64,000 nucleotides of DNA from an uncultured Bacteroidota bacterium. Lineage in GTDB: Bacteria; Bacteroidota; Rhodothermia; Rhodothermales; Salinibacteraceae. The stretch is taken from NCBI GenBank assembly GCA_913055845.1, contig CAJXKO010000005.1, positions 1-64,000 on the forward strand. The letters are read 5' to 3'. Below, in pieces: positions 1-9,889 of the stretch. Numbering within the stretch: position 1 is the stretch's first letter; every line of letters starts with the position of its first letter. The position numbers and the translations under genes are program-made. A model generated the notes under the pieces. That model saw only the letters and a list, made by a program, of their open reading frames with translations, ran no database searches and was not told the DNA's origin.

Positions 1-1082
1 AGCACGTCGGCCAGTACCTCGTACACCGGGTCGTCCGGGCTGTACATGCTGGGGCGCGAGAAGCCCACCATCAGTCGCGGACGTGCCTGCTCGCGGAGCA
101 CCACGCGGCGTTCACCAAACTGCTCCGGTTCCTCGGTGCGCACGGGAGGTGGCGCCTCGCCCGCCGGCAGCCGGCTGAAGTACTTCTCAGCAAGGGTTCG
201 CATCCGCTCCGGATCCACATCCCCAGCGATGCCAACCGTGAGGTTGTTGGCGTTGTAGTATGTGTCAAAAAACTCCTGCGCGTCGGTGCGCGAGAGCTTC
301 TGGAGATCGGACATGTGTCCAATGATGGGGGTGCCGTAGGGATGCGCCTTGAAGGCCGACGTGACGTAGGCCTCAATGAGGCGGCCATTGGGGCTCGATC
401 CTACACGCTGCCGGCGCTCTTCCATGACCACGTCGCGCTCGGTGTAGAAATCCCGGAGGACCGGGTTCATGAAGCGGTCCGACTCCAGCGCAAAAAACAA
501 TTCCGTCTTATTGGCCGGCAAGCTGTACTGGTAGACCGTTGCGTCGGCCGAAGTGTACGCGTTAAGACCTTCAACCCCGTTTTTCTGAAGGAGGTTTTCG
601 AACTCGCCCTCCTGTACGTGCGACTTGGCCTCTTCCTGGGCGCGCTGAAATTGCTTCTCAAGCTCCGCGATGCGGGCGGAGTCCGGCTGGGGCGCTGCGC
701 GCTCACGACGGAGCCGCAGGTACGCCTCTTCCTGACGCTCAAGGGCCGCCATCTCCTTCTCAATGTCCTTTGTGCCAATGGTGGTCGTGCCCTTGAAGGC
801 CATATGCTCAAACATGTGAGCGATGCCGGTCCGACCTTCCGGCTCGTTCACCGATCCCACATCAGCGTACGTGGTGAACGACACGACCGGGGCGTCGTGG
901 CGCTCAACAACCACAAAGTCGAGGCCATTCTCGAGCGTAAAGGTCGTGACTTTGTCTTCGAACCGCTGAAGCAGATCCGACTGGGCCGACGCAGTGGAGA
1001 CGACTCCGAACATGAGGAGCCCGACCAGTCCAATCCAACGGCCAACACGGGACCACACGGATGGGGACTGACACGTCATCAT
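1..1082 (-). CDS. M16 family zinc peptidase (insulinase-like), N-terminal part, truncated by window edge
   Basis: Minus-strand reading from the ATG at 1082: signal-like N-terminus, then ...TFTLENGLDFVVVERHDAPVVSFTTYADVGSVNEPEGRTGIAHMFEHMAFKGT..., containing the HxxEH motif typical of M16 peptidases. Open to the left edge. Confidence 0.9.
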   Translation of the reverse strand, partial: MMTCQSPSVWSRVGRWIGLVGLLMFGVVSTASAQSDLLQRFEDKVTTFTLENGLDFVVVERHDAPVVSFTTYADVGSVNEPEGRTGIAHMFEHMAFKGTTTIGTKDIEKEMAALERQEEAYLRLRRERAAPQPDSARIAELEKQFQRAQEEAKSHVQEGEFENLLQKNGVEGLNAYTSADATVYQYSLPANKTELFFALESDRFMNPVLRDFYTERDVVMEERRQRVGSSPNGRLIEAYVTSAFKAHPYGTPIIGHMSDLQKLSRTDAQEFFDTYYNANNLTVGIAGDVDPERMRTLAEKYFSRLPAGEAPPPVRTEEPEQFGERRVVLREQARPRLMVGFSRPSMYSPDDPVYEVLADV

Positions 1083-1140
1083 GGACACGTTGGAGATTGA
1101 TGTGCTTGGGAAATGCCGATAGGATAATAAAGGTATTGTG

Positions 1141-1200
1141 AGACTGCGCACATGCAAGGCAATGGTGCCCTCCTTTTGGTAATTTTACATTGCGCAGTCT
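1141..1200. repeat. Perfect 10-bp inverted repeat AGACTGCGCA...TGCGCAGTCT with 40-bp spacer
   Basis: Arms 1141-1150 and 1191-1200 are exact reverse complements, in the divergent intergenic region between the M16 peptidase and the DUF493-like gene. Confidence 0.8.
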
Positions 1201-1275
1201 GCAGTGTCATCCGAACGTCGGAGGTGGGCAGCCCGTAGTAACAGACCTCATTCCCAAAATCAGTCCCTTTCTGCG

Positions 1276-1569
1276 ATGCAGTTCATCAACCAACCCGAGG
1301 CCGAAAACGAAGAGGCGTGGTGGGACCGTTTCAAGGAGCTGCTCGACGACCAGAACGACTGGCCGACGCAGTACACTTTTAAGTTCATTGCCCCGGCGGC
1401 CCACCTGGACGAGCTGAAAGATGTGTTCGACGAGCACCCGGTCCGGGTCCGGGAGTCGAGCAAGGGGAACTACAAGAGCGTGACCGCACACCTGCGCATG
1501 TCGTCGAGCGAGGAGGTCATCGAGATCTACGAAGAGGCCTCCAGCATCGACGACGTCATTGCGCTGTAG
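1276..1569 (+). CDS. DUF493/YbeD-like small conserved protein
   Basis: ORF MQFINQPEAENEEAWWDRFKELLDDQNDWPTQYTFKFIAP...; size and pattern (YTFKFI, final VTAHLRMSS) resemble DUF493. Confidence 0.6.
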   Translation: MQFINQPEAENEEAWWDRFKELLDDQNDWPTQYTFKFIAPAAHLDELKDVFDEHPVRVRESSKGNYKSVTAHLRMSSSEEVIEIYEEASSIDDVIAL

Positions 1570-1688
1570 CCCCGGCCGCAGGGACTCATTCCTGCTGCCC
1601 CGGCCGCGCGGACGCTTCCGGTTCCGTCGTTATGCCCCGCAGTCTACACGCACCGACGCCCCCTCGTCCGGGACGCGCCACTGCCCTT

Positions 1689-2219
1689 ATGCGCAAACTC
1701 TTCGCCTCCGCTCTCTGCGTACTCGCTCTTCAGACCGGCTGCTCGCAGGACCTCACGTGGCGGGCCGTCGATCGAATGATCACGGCAGAGTATCCAGACG
1801 TGCCCTTCATCACCACCGACTCTCTCGCCGACCGGCTCGCGGACGCGTCTACGGCCCGTCCGGTTCTGCTCGACGCCCGCTCGGCCGAAGAGTACGCCGT
1901 GAGCCATCTCCGGGGTGCGCGGCGCGTGAGTCCTTCGGCCGAGGCGTATCCGACCCTCGATACGCTCGCAGTGGACACACCCATCGTGGTGTACTGCTCG
2001 GTGGGCTACCGCTCGGCTGGGGTGGCACAGACGCTCCGCAGTCGGGGCTTTACGCAGGTATCCAACCTCCAAGGCTCCATCTTCCGCTGGGCCAACGGGG
2101 GACGGCCGGTGTACCGCGATGGCCAACCCGTAGCCGCCGTGCACCCGTACAACGCAACCTGGGGCCGATTGCTGAACGACTCCCTACGCGCCTACCAGCC
2201 CTCTTCAAGGACTCCGTAG
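1689..2219 (+). CDS. Rhodanese-like domain lipoprotein
   Basis: MRKLFASALCVLALQTGCSQ lipobox, then LLDARSAEEYAVSHLRGARRV...VVYCSVGYRSAGVAQTL with rhodanese active-site loop CSVGYRS. The ORF could start upstream at 1632. Confidence 0.85.
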   Translation: MRKLFASALCVLALQTGCSQDLTWRAVDRMITAEYPDVPFITTDSLADRLADASTARPVLLDARSAEEYAVSHLRGARRVSPSAEAYPTLDTLAVDTPIVVYCSVGYRSAGVAQTLRSRGFTQVSNLQGSIFRWANGGRPVYRDGQPVAAVHPYNATWGRLLNDSLRAYQPSSRTP

Positions 2220-2356
2220 GAGGAGGGTTCGTGTCTGCATGCAGGACCTGAGAAGGCAGATAGGTACTGAACCAAGCTTCTGAAACGACCAGGGTTGTGG
2301 GGAGCCCCGCCTGAGCCCACAGCCCGATCAGACTCGAACCCGTCCCAGGCAGCCCC

Positions 2357-2396
2357 AAATAAAAACCCCTCGATCTCAGGATGAGACCGAGGGGAG
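2357..2396 (-). terminator. Rho-independent terminator downstream of tRNA-Arg
   Basis: Minus-strand hairpin CCCCTCGGTCTCA-TCC-TGAGATCGAGGGG (2366-2394) followed by TTTTTATTT. Confidence 0.8.
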
Positions 2397-2410
2397 CAGC
2401 TCGAGAAATG

Positions 2411-2484
2411 CCTGCCCGGGAGGATTCGAACCCCCGGCCTCAGCCTCCGCAAGGCTGCGCTCTGTCCGACTGAGCTACGGGCAG
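2411..2484 (-). tRNA. tRNA-Arg, anticodon GCG
   Basis: Minus-strand cloverleaf: acceptor CTGCCCG/CGGGCAG, D-stem GCTC/GAGC, anticodon stem CAGCC-TTGCGGA-GGCTG, T-arm GGGGG-TTCGAAT-CCTCC. No encoded CCA. Confidence 0.92.
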
Positions 2485-2589
2485 ATGCTTGGTGCTTCGT
2501 TTACCGCACCGGCATACACGACCCAGCACACGGAAAAGATCCGACGGGTCGTGTTCTTACAGAGTGTTCACGCTGGACGGACCCTCGGA

Positions 2590-3432
2590 TTAGGACGAGG
2601 CCACAGCGACATCGGCTTCCGAAAGGGCCGCCTCGGGGTCGAGGTGGAAGAAGTGCCCCGTCGGGCCGCGTCCGTGTCCCAGTGCCAACGCATGCCGGAT
2701 AGCCCCTGTAACGTAGCACTTGGCCCGGTCGATGGCGCGCTCCAAATCGTATCCCTTCGCCAGGTTCGCGGCGATGGCAGACGCGTAGGTGCACCCTGTA
2801 CCGTGCGTGTGCTTCGTCTCGATGTGGGACGCGGCAAACGTGGAGGTGTGATCCGGGCGCACTAGCACATCGACCGCCTGCTCGACGTCGGCAAGATGCC
2901 CGCCCTTTACGAGAACCGCATCGGGGCCGTAGTCGAGCAGAGCCTCGCCCGCCGTGCGGAGGTCATCGGTCGTCTCAATCTCTAGACTGGTCAGGTGCTC
3001 GGCCTCATGAACGTTCGGGGTGACGACCGTTGCCAGAGGCAGTAGTTCGTGGACCAGCGTATCGATCGCCGCGTCCTGGAGCAGCTTGAAGCCGCTTTTC
3101 GAAATCATCACCGGGTCTACGACGAACGGAAACAGCCCGTGGGCCTCCACGCGTTCGGCCACCGTCTCGATGATACCGGGGGAGGAGAGCATTCCGGTCT
3201 TCGCCACCGCCACGTCCATGTCGGTGGCCACCGCGTCGATTTGCGCGGCGACGAGCGAGGGGGGAAGGTCGTGGGCCTCCGCAACCGTCTCGGTATTCTG
3301 GGCGGTAACGGCGGCGAGGGCCGAGGCCCCGAACACGCCGTTGGCCTCCATCGACTTCAAATCGGCCTGAATGCCGGCACCGCCGCCGGAGTCGCTCCCT
3401 GCAATCGTAAGGGCTACAGGCTTATCGGGCAT
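2590..3432 (-). CDS. thiD: Hydroxymethylpyrimidine/phosphomethylpyrimidine kinase
   Basis: MPDKPVALTIAGSDSGGGAGIQADLKSMEANGVFG..., KTGMLSS, VKGGH, GTGCTYASAIAANLAKG; ribokinase-fold ThiD signature. Confidence 0.95.
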   Translation of the reverse strand: MPDKPVALTIAGSDSGGGAGIQADLKSMEANGVFGASALAAVTAQNTETVAEAHDLPPSLVAAQIDAVATDMDVAVAKTGMLSSPGIIETVAERVEAHGLFPFVVDPVMISKSGFKLLQDAAIDTLVHELLPLATVVTPNVHEAEHLTSLEIETTDDLRTAGEALLDYGPDAVLVKGGHLADVEQAVDVLVRPDHTSTFAASHIETKHTHGTGCTYASAIAANLAKGYDLERAIDRAKCYVTGAIRHALALGHGRGPTGHFFHLDPEAALSEADVAVASS

Positions 3433-3514
3433 GGGTCGTTAGGAACAGGGCTAACACATGAACGGCGAAGAGCAGGGCACTACCCGTGCTCGTGGACTAG
3501 GGCCCGGACTAGAA

Positions 3515-4153
3515 CTACTTCCTCACTTCGTTCAGGGCGCGGAGGTACGCCCGGGCCGCCGCCCGGGGCGTCTCCACGTCCATGATGCCGGAGAGCACGG
3601 CCACGCCCCGGGCCCCAGCCTCCCGACACACCGGCACGCGTTCGGGCGTGATGCCTCCGAGGGCCAGCACAGGAACCGGCGACGCCACCTGGCAGAAGGC
3701 ACGGAGCGGCCCGATGCCGGTCGACGGCTGGTCGGGCTTGCTGGCGGTGGGGAAAACCGGGCTGAAGAAGTAGTAGTCGACCCCGCGCGTCCGGTCCCCC
3801 TCTGCCTCCACGTGCTCGTGGGCCGAGTAGCCGATCAAGGCGTTCGCCCCAAGCACCGATCGGGCCTCCGACACAGCTGGCCCCCGCCATCCCACGTGTG
3901 CGCCGGCCCCGAGGGTTTCCGCCACATCAACGTGGCTGTTAATCGTAATCGCAACCCCGTCCGCGGCGGTACGAAGACGAGCGGCAAACGCCTGGGCCTT
4001 CGTCCGAAACGTGTCCGGCCCCGCCTCATGATCTCGAAGGTGTACCCAGCGCACACCCGCCTCCACCGCCTCTACGGCACGGTCGGCACGGGCATCGTCC
4101 GTGAATCCATCGGCGATGAGCGCAAGACGTGGATACGGCAGGTCCGCCATCAA
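3515..4153 (-). CDS. thiE: Thiamine phosphate synthase
   Basis: LRDHEAGP, INSHVDVAETLGAGAHVGW, DYYFFSPVFPTASKPDQP, LALGGITPERV; ThiE motifs; within thi operon. Confidence 0.9.
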   Translation of the reverse strand: MMADLPYPRLALIADGFTDDARADRAVEAVEAGVRWVHLRDHEAGPDTFRTKAQAFAARLRTAADGVAITINSHVDVAETLGAGAHVGWRGPAVSEARSVLGANALIGYSAHEHVEAEGDRTRGVDYYFFSPVFPTASKPDQPSTGIGPLRAFCQVASPVPVLALGGITPERVPVCREAGARGVAVLSGIMDVETPRAAARAYLRALNEVRK

Positions 4154-4308
4154 GGTTGTTGCTGGATTCCTAGACTCGACATGGCCGGCCGAGCATTCGT
4201 CCAGGCCGGGAACGTCCCTCGTACTGCGTACCCGCGCATCGTTCCGGGCTGCTCAACATCCACGCAAAAGGCGCACCCCACGGGCACCAAAAGAGCCGCC
4301 ATGATGCT

Positions 4309-5130
4309 CTACGTTTCCACCCGTCCCTCTCTCGGTGACGAGGCCTCGGCGTAGAGGCGGCGGGGAATGCGCCCGGCCCGATGGGCATGCCGACCGGCCT
4401 CTACCGCCAGCCGCATGGCGTGGGCCATCTCGACCGGGTGTTGGGCCTGCGCGATGGCCGTATTCAGCAAAATGCCGTCGTAGCCGAGCTCCATGGCCAT
4501 CACCGCGTCACTGGCCGTGCCAATGCCCGCGTCAACGATCAGGGGCGTGTCGTCAATCTCTTCGCGGATGATGCGGAGGTTGTAGGGGTTTACAATTCCC
4601 ATCCCGCTTCCGATCGGGGATCCGAGTGGCATGACGGCCGCACAGCCTAGGTCGGCCAGCTTACGGCAGGTAATGGGGTCGTCGTTGGCGTAGGCGAGCA
4701 CCGTGAATCCGTCGTCGACGAGCGTCTTGGCGGCGTCGAGGAGTTGCTCCACGTCGGGCATCAGGGTCTCATCGTCCCCGATGACCTCGAGCTTAATCAG
4801 GTCGGTGCCGAGTGCCTCGCGGGCGAGTTGGGCCACGAGGACGGCCTCGCGGGCCGTGTAACACCCCGCAGTGTTGGGGAGCACTTCGTAGCCACCCTGA
4901 CGGAGAAGGTCGAGGTGGCTTTCGGGGGCGGGGTTCTCCACGTTTACCCGCCGGATCGCGACGGTCACCAACTCAGTGCCCGTGGCCTCCAAGGCATCCA
5001 GCATGACCTGGGGATTGGGATAGCGGCTCGTGCCCACAATCAGGCGGGACGAGAAGGAGTAATCGCCCATGACGAGCGCGTCTCCAGCCTCGTGCTCCAC
5101 TGCCCCATTGGTGCGTACATCGTTAGACAT
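4309..5130 (-). CDS. thiG: Thiazole synthase
   Basis: [35 protein letters not shown]...[15 protein letters not shown]...IKLEVIGDD...[31 protein letters not shown]; ThiG signature. Confidence 0.95.
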   Translation of the reverse strand: MSNDVRTNGAVEHEAGDALVMGDYSFSSRLIVGTSRYPNPQVMLDALEATGTELVTVAIRRVNVENPAPESHLDLLRQGGYEVLPNTAGCYTAREAVLVAQLAREALGTDLIKLEVIGDDETLMPDVEQLLDAAKTLVDDGFTVLAYANDDPITCRKLADLGCAAVMPLGSPIGSGMGIVNPYNLRIIREEIDDTPLIVDAGIGTASDAVMAMELGYDGILLNTAIAQAQHPVEMAHAMRLAVEAGRHAHRAGRIPRRLYAEASSPREGRVET

Positions 5131-5186
5131 TGTATTGCCCTCAATTCGTTTTCAGATTGGTCCCTACGCCCCAGGTGTCGAGCCGC

Positions 5187-5429
5187 TTACCCACCCGGCT
5201 GGGCCTGAATGACCTCGACCGTATCGTCTTCGGCCAGCCGTACGTCTTCCCAGTCTTGGCGGCGCACCACGCTTCCGTTGAGTGCAACGGCCACGCCCGT
5301 AGTGGCGTCGTCATCGCCCGGGTCGATCTCAAGATCCCGTAGAAGGTCCGTGAGCGGGTACCCGTCCGGGACGCTGCGGCCGTCGCCGTTGACGGTGATT
5401 GGAATGGTGGTCTCTGTGGGAGAGTTCAT
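5187..5429 (-). CDS. thiS: Sulfur carrier protein ThiS
   Basis: 80-aa ubiquitin-like protein ending in GG (VEVIQAQPGG), between thiG and thiO. Confidence 0.9.
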   Translation of the reverse strand: MNSPTETTIPITVNGDGRSVPDGYPLTDLLRDLEIDPGDDDATTGVAVALNGSVVRRQDWEDVRLAEDDTVEVIQAQPGG

Positions 5430-6565
5430 GCCGACGGGGTGGAGGATTTGGCCTCAGAAAACCGCTGCGGAGAAAACGGTCGGAGCCAGTCCGAGGTTTC
5501 TCCCGTGTGGACGAGGCGGGCGATCTCCTCCGCCGTAATCGGGGTGAGCAGGATGCCGTGGCGGTAGTGGCCCGTCGCCATCACGAGGCCCGGCGCGGAG
5601 GTTCTGCCCAGGAGCGGGGCGTGGTCGCGGCTGGCGGGACGCAGGCCGGCCCAAGTTTCGTCGACCGGCAGGTCACGGATCCCGGGCACCACCTCCCACC
5701 CCCCTTCCAGCAGATCGTACAAGCCACCGGCGGTCACGGTCGTGTCAAAACCCATTTCTTCGCTCGTGGCGCCCATCACAATCCGTCCGTCGCTTTTGGG
5801 GGCGAGGTACGCCTCGGGGCCGCGCACTACGTGTTGGAGATCGAACGGCCGCTTGCGTCGCATCTGAATCATCTGCCCCTTGACCGGTCGCACCGGCGGG
5901 GTCGTATCGGGCGTCCAGCCGTCCAGGTCGCGCGACCAAACGCCCGCAGCTACGACCACACGATCTCCCGTCACACGCTCGCCCCCAGCCGTGCGCACCG
6001 CCGGGGTGTTGGCGTCCGGGACCACCGCCTCCACGGGTGTATCCTCGTGGAGCGTGCCGCCGTCGGTGCGGAAGGCGGTGCGCAGGGCGTCTACGAGGCG
6101 TCGGTTGTCCACCTGGTGGTCCGACGGAGCGTACACGGCGGCCGACAGGCGCGGGGCCACAAAGGGCTCAATTTCGCGGGCCTCCTCCCCCGTCAACCAC
6201 TCTACGTTCAATCCCTGCTCCTGCTGAAAGTCGTAGAGCCGCCCCAAGGCTTCCGCCGCGTCGCGGTCGTCGGCCACGATGAGGGTTCCTTCGTCGCGGT
6301 AGTCCACCGACTTCCCGCTGGCCGCCTCCACCCGCTCGGCAAAGTCGGGCCATCGGCGTAGGCTCTCGCGGTTGAAGTCGTAGAGCTCAAGTTCTTCAAA
6401 TTCGATCTCGGCGTCGGGGGCCAGCATCCCCGCCGCCTGGTACGAGGTAGCGCGGCCCGCACGGTCGCGTTCGAAGATTGTCGTGGGCGTACCGCGTCGT
6501 ACCAGCTCAAAACCGATGCCGAGTCCAATGACCCCGCCGCCCACGATTATCACCTGTTCACTCAT
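5426..6565 (-). CDS. thiO: Glycine oxidase ThiO (FAD-dependent)
   Basis: MSEQVIIVGGGVIGLGIGFELVRRG (FAD-binding), GHYRHGILLTPITAE near the C-terminus; first gene of thi operon, 4-bp overlap with thiS. Confidence 0.88.
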   Translation of the reverse strand: MSEQVIIVGGGVIGLGIGFELVRRGTPTTIFERDRAGRATSYQAAGMLAPDAEIEFEELELYDFNRESLRRWPDFAERVEAASGKSVDYRDEGTLIVADDRDAAEALGRLYDFQQEQGLNVEWLTGEEAREIEPFVAPRLSAAVYAPSDHQVDNRRLVDALRTAFRTDGGTLHEDTPVEAVVPDANTPAVRTAGGERVTGDRVVVAAGVWSRDLDGWTPDTTPPVRPVKGQMIQMRRKRPFDLQHVVRGPEAYLAPKSDGRIVMGATSEEMGFDTTVTAGGLYDLLEGGWEVVPGIRDLPVDETWAGLRPASRDHAPLLGRTSAPGLVMATGHYRHGILLTPITAEEIARLVHTGETSDWLRPFSPQRFSEAKSSTPSA

Positions 6566-6765
6566 CGCAACTTGTTCTTCTTGAGGATTCCTCGTAACAC
6601 ACAGACACACTCTCCGGAAAGGGGACAGTTCGGCGCGGTTGGCAGCGCCGGTGCCTGCTGTTTTGGGTTGGTGTGTGCAACGCGATAAGTTCCCAGAGTG
6701 TCCGAACGCTACCGGGTGCGATGCGTGTGGATATCCCGCGGTCACGTTTGACTGGAGCTTCTCTC

Positions 6766-7842
6766 ATGCAGCACGACACCGATCTCATCATCGTGGGGGC
6801 CGGATTGGCGGGCGCCTGCGCAGCCGTCACCCTCAGCCGCGATCATCGCGTCCGCATCCTGGAAGCAGAGGCCCCTGCGTCCGGGGCCTCCGGCGCCGCG
6901 GCGGGACTGGTGAATCCGTTCATGGGCCGCCGCGCTCGACCCGTCTGGCGGTTGCGCGAAGCACTGGCCGCAGTGCCGGCGCTTCTGGAGGAGGCGGACG
7001 CCTCGAATCTCTTTCCCGATACCGGCGTGCTGCGGCCCGCCGTCGAGCCCAATCAGGTCGCCTCGTTTCAAGAGGCCGCCCACGAACACTCCGATCTCGC
7101 CACGTGGCTCGCCCCCGCAACGGTTCACGACCGGTATCCCGCTGTACGTCCCAACCGGGGCGCGCTCTTTGTCCCGCTGGGGGGGGCTGTAGACGTAGGA
7201 GCGATGGTGCGGGCGCTCCTGGACGCGGCGGAGAGTCGGGGCGCGACGGTGGAGACACAGGCGCCGGTGCTCTACTGGCGCGAGACGCCCGACGCCGCGG
7301 TGGTGGAGGTGGGACGGGGCGACAAGACCGAAGAGCTCCGCACCGACCTCGTGCTCCTCGCCCTCGGGCAGGGCTTCCCACCATTTCCAGAGCTACGACG
7401 ATTGGGACTAGAAGGGGTGAAGGGCCAGACGGTTCGGGTCCAACGCCCGGAAAGTCTCCCGGACACCCTTCCCCCGATGTCGGGCCGAGGCTACGTCGTG
7501 CCCGACGGCGATACCCTCATCCTCGGCAGCAACTACGACAACAATTACGACGACCTCAGGCCCGACCCCGACGCTACCAAATACATCCGGGAGAAAACGA
7601 GCAAGATGATCCCAGACCTGGATCAGGCCGAGGTGCTTGACGAAACGGCGGGCGTCCGTGTGATGCATTCAGCAACGAACCTACCGCTCCTAGGTCCCCT
7701 CCCCCGCCGCGAGCGCATCTGGACGTTCACGGCGCTCGGCTCCAAGGGCCTCCTCACCGCTCCCCACCTCGCCCGCAACCTGCCCACGTACCTGAACGAT
7801 CCCACCAAAATCCCCAATTCGGTCTCTGCACTGAAGGCGTAG
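6766..7842 (+). CDS. FAD-dependent oxidoreductase (DAO family)
   Basis: MQHDTDLIIVGAGLAGACAAVTLSRDHRVRILEAE...GAAAGLVNPFMGRR; Rossmann GxGxxG; DAO-like domain. Confidence 0.8.
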   Translation: MQHDTDLIIVGAGLAGACAAVTLSRDHRVRILEAEAPASGASGAAAGLVNPFMGRRARPVWRLREALAAVPALLEEADASNLFPDTGVLRPAVEPNQVASFQEAAHEHSDLATWLAPATVHDRYPAVRPNRGALFVPLGGAVDVGAMVRALLDAAESRGATVETQAPVLYWRETPDAAVVEVGRGDKTEELRTDLVLLALGQGFPPFPELRRLGLEGVKGQTVRVQRPESLPDTLPPMSGRGYVVPDGDTLILGSNYDNNYDDLRPDPDATKYIREKTSKMIPDLDQAEVLDETAGVRVMHSATNLPLLGPLPRRERIWTFTALGSKGLLTAPHLARNLPTYLNDPTKIPNSVSALKA

Positions 7843-7888
7843 CCACCGAAGTCCTCCCCCTCAACGCTCCAACCCTCAACGCCCTAAC

Positions 7889-9328
7889 GTGTCCAAGCAA
7901 CCACACTCCACTGCCGACGCCCTCCTCCAACGCGCCCTCCAGCACGTCGAGGACTGGGAGCAATCCTGGGGCGCGTTCGACCGCCATCAGTCGCTCGGCG
8001 TCGACCCGGACCGCCTCGACGCCGCTCTCGACGAGTACCTGGAGCGACTGGAGGGAAACTACCCGTTCCACCATCCGCGCTACGCGGGGCAGATGCTGAA
8101 GCCGCCCCACCCTGTTGCCCTCGCGGCGTACGCGGCGGCCCAGCGCATTAACCCCAACAACCACGCGCTCGATGGCGGTCCGCCCACGAGTCAGATGGAA
8201 AAAGAGGTCGTGGCCGACCTGGCGTCCATGCTCGGCCTGCCCGACACGGCCCTCGGCCACCTCACCGGCGGCGGCACCGTGGCCAACCTGGAGGCGCTCT
8301 GGGTGGCGCGCGAACTGCACCCGGATCAGTCCCTCGCCGTCGCCGAAAACGCCCACTACACGCATGGCCGCATGAGTGACGTACTTGACGTGGAGGTGGT
8401 GCCGGTGCCGGCCGACGCCCGAGGCCGCATCGATCTCGATGCGCTCAACCGCGTCTTGGATAAGTACGCCATCGGGACGGTCGTGCTCACCGCCGGGACG
8501 ACGGGCCTTGGAGCCGTGGACCCAATCGATGAAGCAGTTGCGTTGTGTGAGGCCCACGACGCCCGCATCCACGTCGACGCCGCGTACGGGGGCTTTTTTC
8601 GGCTGCTGACGGAGGACGCGGCGCCCGAGATCGAGGGATTCCCGGCGGAGCGCTTCCGGGCGATCGAGGAGGCGGATTCAGTGGCGATCGACCCGCACAA
8701 GCACGGCCTCCAGCCCTACGGCTGCGGATGCATTCTCTTCCGCGACCCCGCAGTGGGCCGCTTCTACCAGCACGACTCACCCTATACCTACTTCACGTCC
8801 GAGGACTTGCACCTCGGCGAGATCAGCTTGGAATGCTCACGGGCCGGGGCGGCCGCTGGGGCGCTGTGGTGCACCCTCCGTGCCCTGCCCCTCGAACCGG
8901 ACGAGGGCCTCGGGCCCATCCTGGCCGCCTGCGTCCGCGCGGCCCGTACCTGGACCAAGGCAGTCGCCGATTCAGAAGCCCTCGCGGTAGTCGCCCCGCC
9001 GGAAACCGACATCGTCTCGTATGTGCCTACGACGGACGAGCCGACCCTCTCGGCCGTCCACGAGGCCAGCCAGGCGCTGTTCGACGCGGCCATGAACGAC
9101 CCGGACGATCCAATCTTCACGAGCGTCTACCGCCTCTCGGCCGACGCGCTCGCGACGCTTCACCCCTCTCTCACCCCGGACCGTGAGGAGGCGGCCGTGC
9201 TCCGAAGCGTCCTCATGAAACCGGAACACGAAACGCACGCCGCCTCGTTGGTGGACCGCCTGGCCGCGATCGCCCAATCCGTCCCAGCGTCCTCGGACTC
9301 AGTTCGTGACCGTGACGGTCCCTCGTGA
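7889..9328 (+). CDS. Pyridoxal-dependent decarboxylase (group II, aromatic amino acid/glutamate type)
   Basis: ...GGTVANLEALWVAREL..., HVDAAYGGFF, SVAIDPHKHGLQPYGCGC; PLP Lys in DPHKH motif. Confidence 0.88.
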   Translation: MSKQPHSTADALLQRALQHVEDWEQSWGAFDRHQSLGVDPDRLDAALDEYLERLEGNYPFHHPRYAGQMLKPPHPVALAAYAAAQRINPNNHALDGGPPTSQMEKEVVADLASMLGLPDTALGHLTGGGTVANLEALWVARELHPDQSLAVAENAHYTHGRMSDVLDVEVVPVPADARGRIDLDALNRVLDKYAIGTVVLTAGTTGLGAVDPIDEAVALCEAHDARIHVDAAYGGFFRLLTEDAAPEIEGFPAERFRAIEEADSVAIDPHKHGLQPYGCGCILFRDPAVGRFYQHDSPYTYFTSEDLHLGEISLECSRAGAAAGALWCTLRALPLEPDEGLGPILAACVRAARTWTKAVADSEALAVVAPPETDIVSYVPTTDEPTLSAVHEASQALFDAAMNDPDDPIFTSVYRLSADALATLHPSLTPDREEAAVLRSVLMKPEHETHAASLVDRLAAIAQSVPASSDSVRDRDGPS

Positions 9329-9841
9329 AATGAAGGCGTTGGGGTACTCCTGGCTCACAAACGAGAGGGCTTGTTCGGCCACCTCCCGATCGGCAAAGGC
9401 CCCAATCCGCACGCGGTAGTAGGGCTGCGAGTACTTGACGACGATCGGCGGATCGGCTCCGAGGGCCGATTCCGACGCTTCAGCCTTGTGGTTCTCCCAC
9501 CACTGTCGCACCTGCTCTCGAAAATCCTGCGCCGTCTGTTTGTCGCGCGCCGAGAAAACCTGGATCCGAAACCCGTCGATGGCCCGCCGCACGCCCTCGT
9601 CGGCCCGCCCCCGCATCAACCGTGTCGGCACCTGGTGCGACACCGACACCGTGCGCGTCGGAGACGTAACCTCGTACGCCGACGGATCGAAGGTCTCATA
9701 CTCGGCGACCGACGGGACACTGGCATCCGGATCGGGGGCTTCTTCCGGAGAGGGACCGCCCTGTCCAGAGGTCTGCGAGGTGCCGGTACAGGCACTCACG
9801 AGCAGGCCGAGCACAAGAATGGAGAGGAGAGATCGGCAGTC
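9299..9841 (-). CDS. SPOR-domain lipoprotein
   Basis: MDCRSLLSILVLGLLVSACTGTS lipobox; C-terminal FRIQVFSARDKQTAQDFREQV...YYRVRIGAFADREVAEQAL SPOR repeat. Overlaps the end of the decarboxylase tail to tail (30 bp). Confidence 0.85.
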   Translation of the reverse strand, partial: DCRSLLSILVLGLLVSACTGTSQTSGQGGPSPEEAPDPDASVPSVAEYETFDPSAYEVTSPTRTVSVSHQVPTRLMRGRADEGVRRAIDGFRIQVFSARDKQTAQDFREQVRQWWENHKAEASESALGADPPIVVKYSQPYYRVRIGAFADREVAEQALSFVSQEYPNAFISRGTVTVTN

Positions 9842-9889
9842 CATGGGATGGATCGGTTGACAGGTCTGTGGCACACTGCAGCTGATGGC

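Noticed and set aside
315-1100. Long plus-strand ORF (261 aa) opposite the M16 peptidase
   Set aside because: Antisense shadow ORF of high-GC coding DNA; the minus strand has clear M16 motifs.
2318-2350. T-loop-like GGTTCGAGTC on the minus strand just beyond the tRNA terminator
   Set aside because: Flanking bases do not form a T-stem or cloverleaf, and do not match tmRNA ends; probably chance.
3458-4354. Plus-strand 298-aa ORF opposite thiE
   Set aside because: Antisense to a recognisable thiE; low-complexity Arg/Gly/Pro-rich translation.
5399-6361. 320-aa plus ORF opposite thiO
   Set aside because: Shadow ORF; ThiO motifs are on the minus strand.
6566-6765. TPP riboswitch upstream of the thi operon
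   Set aside because: Checked the leader for THI-box segments (CTGAGA, ACCTGATCTGGATAATGCCAGCG); none seen.
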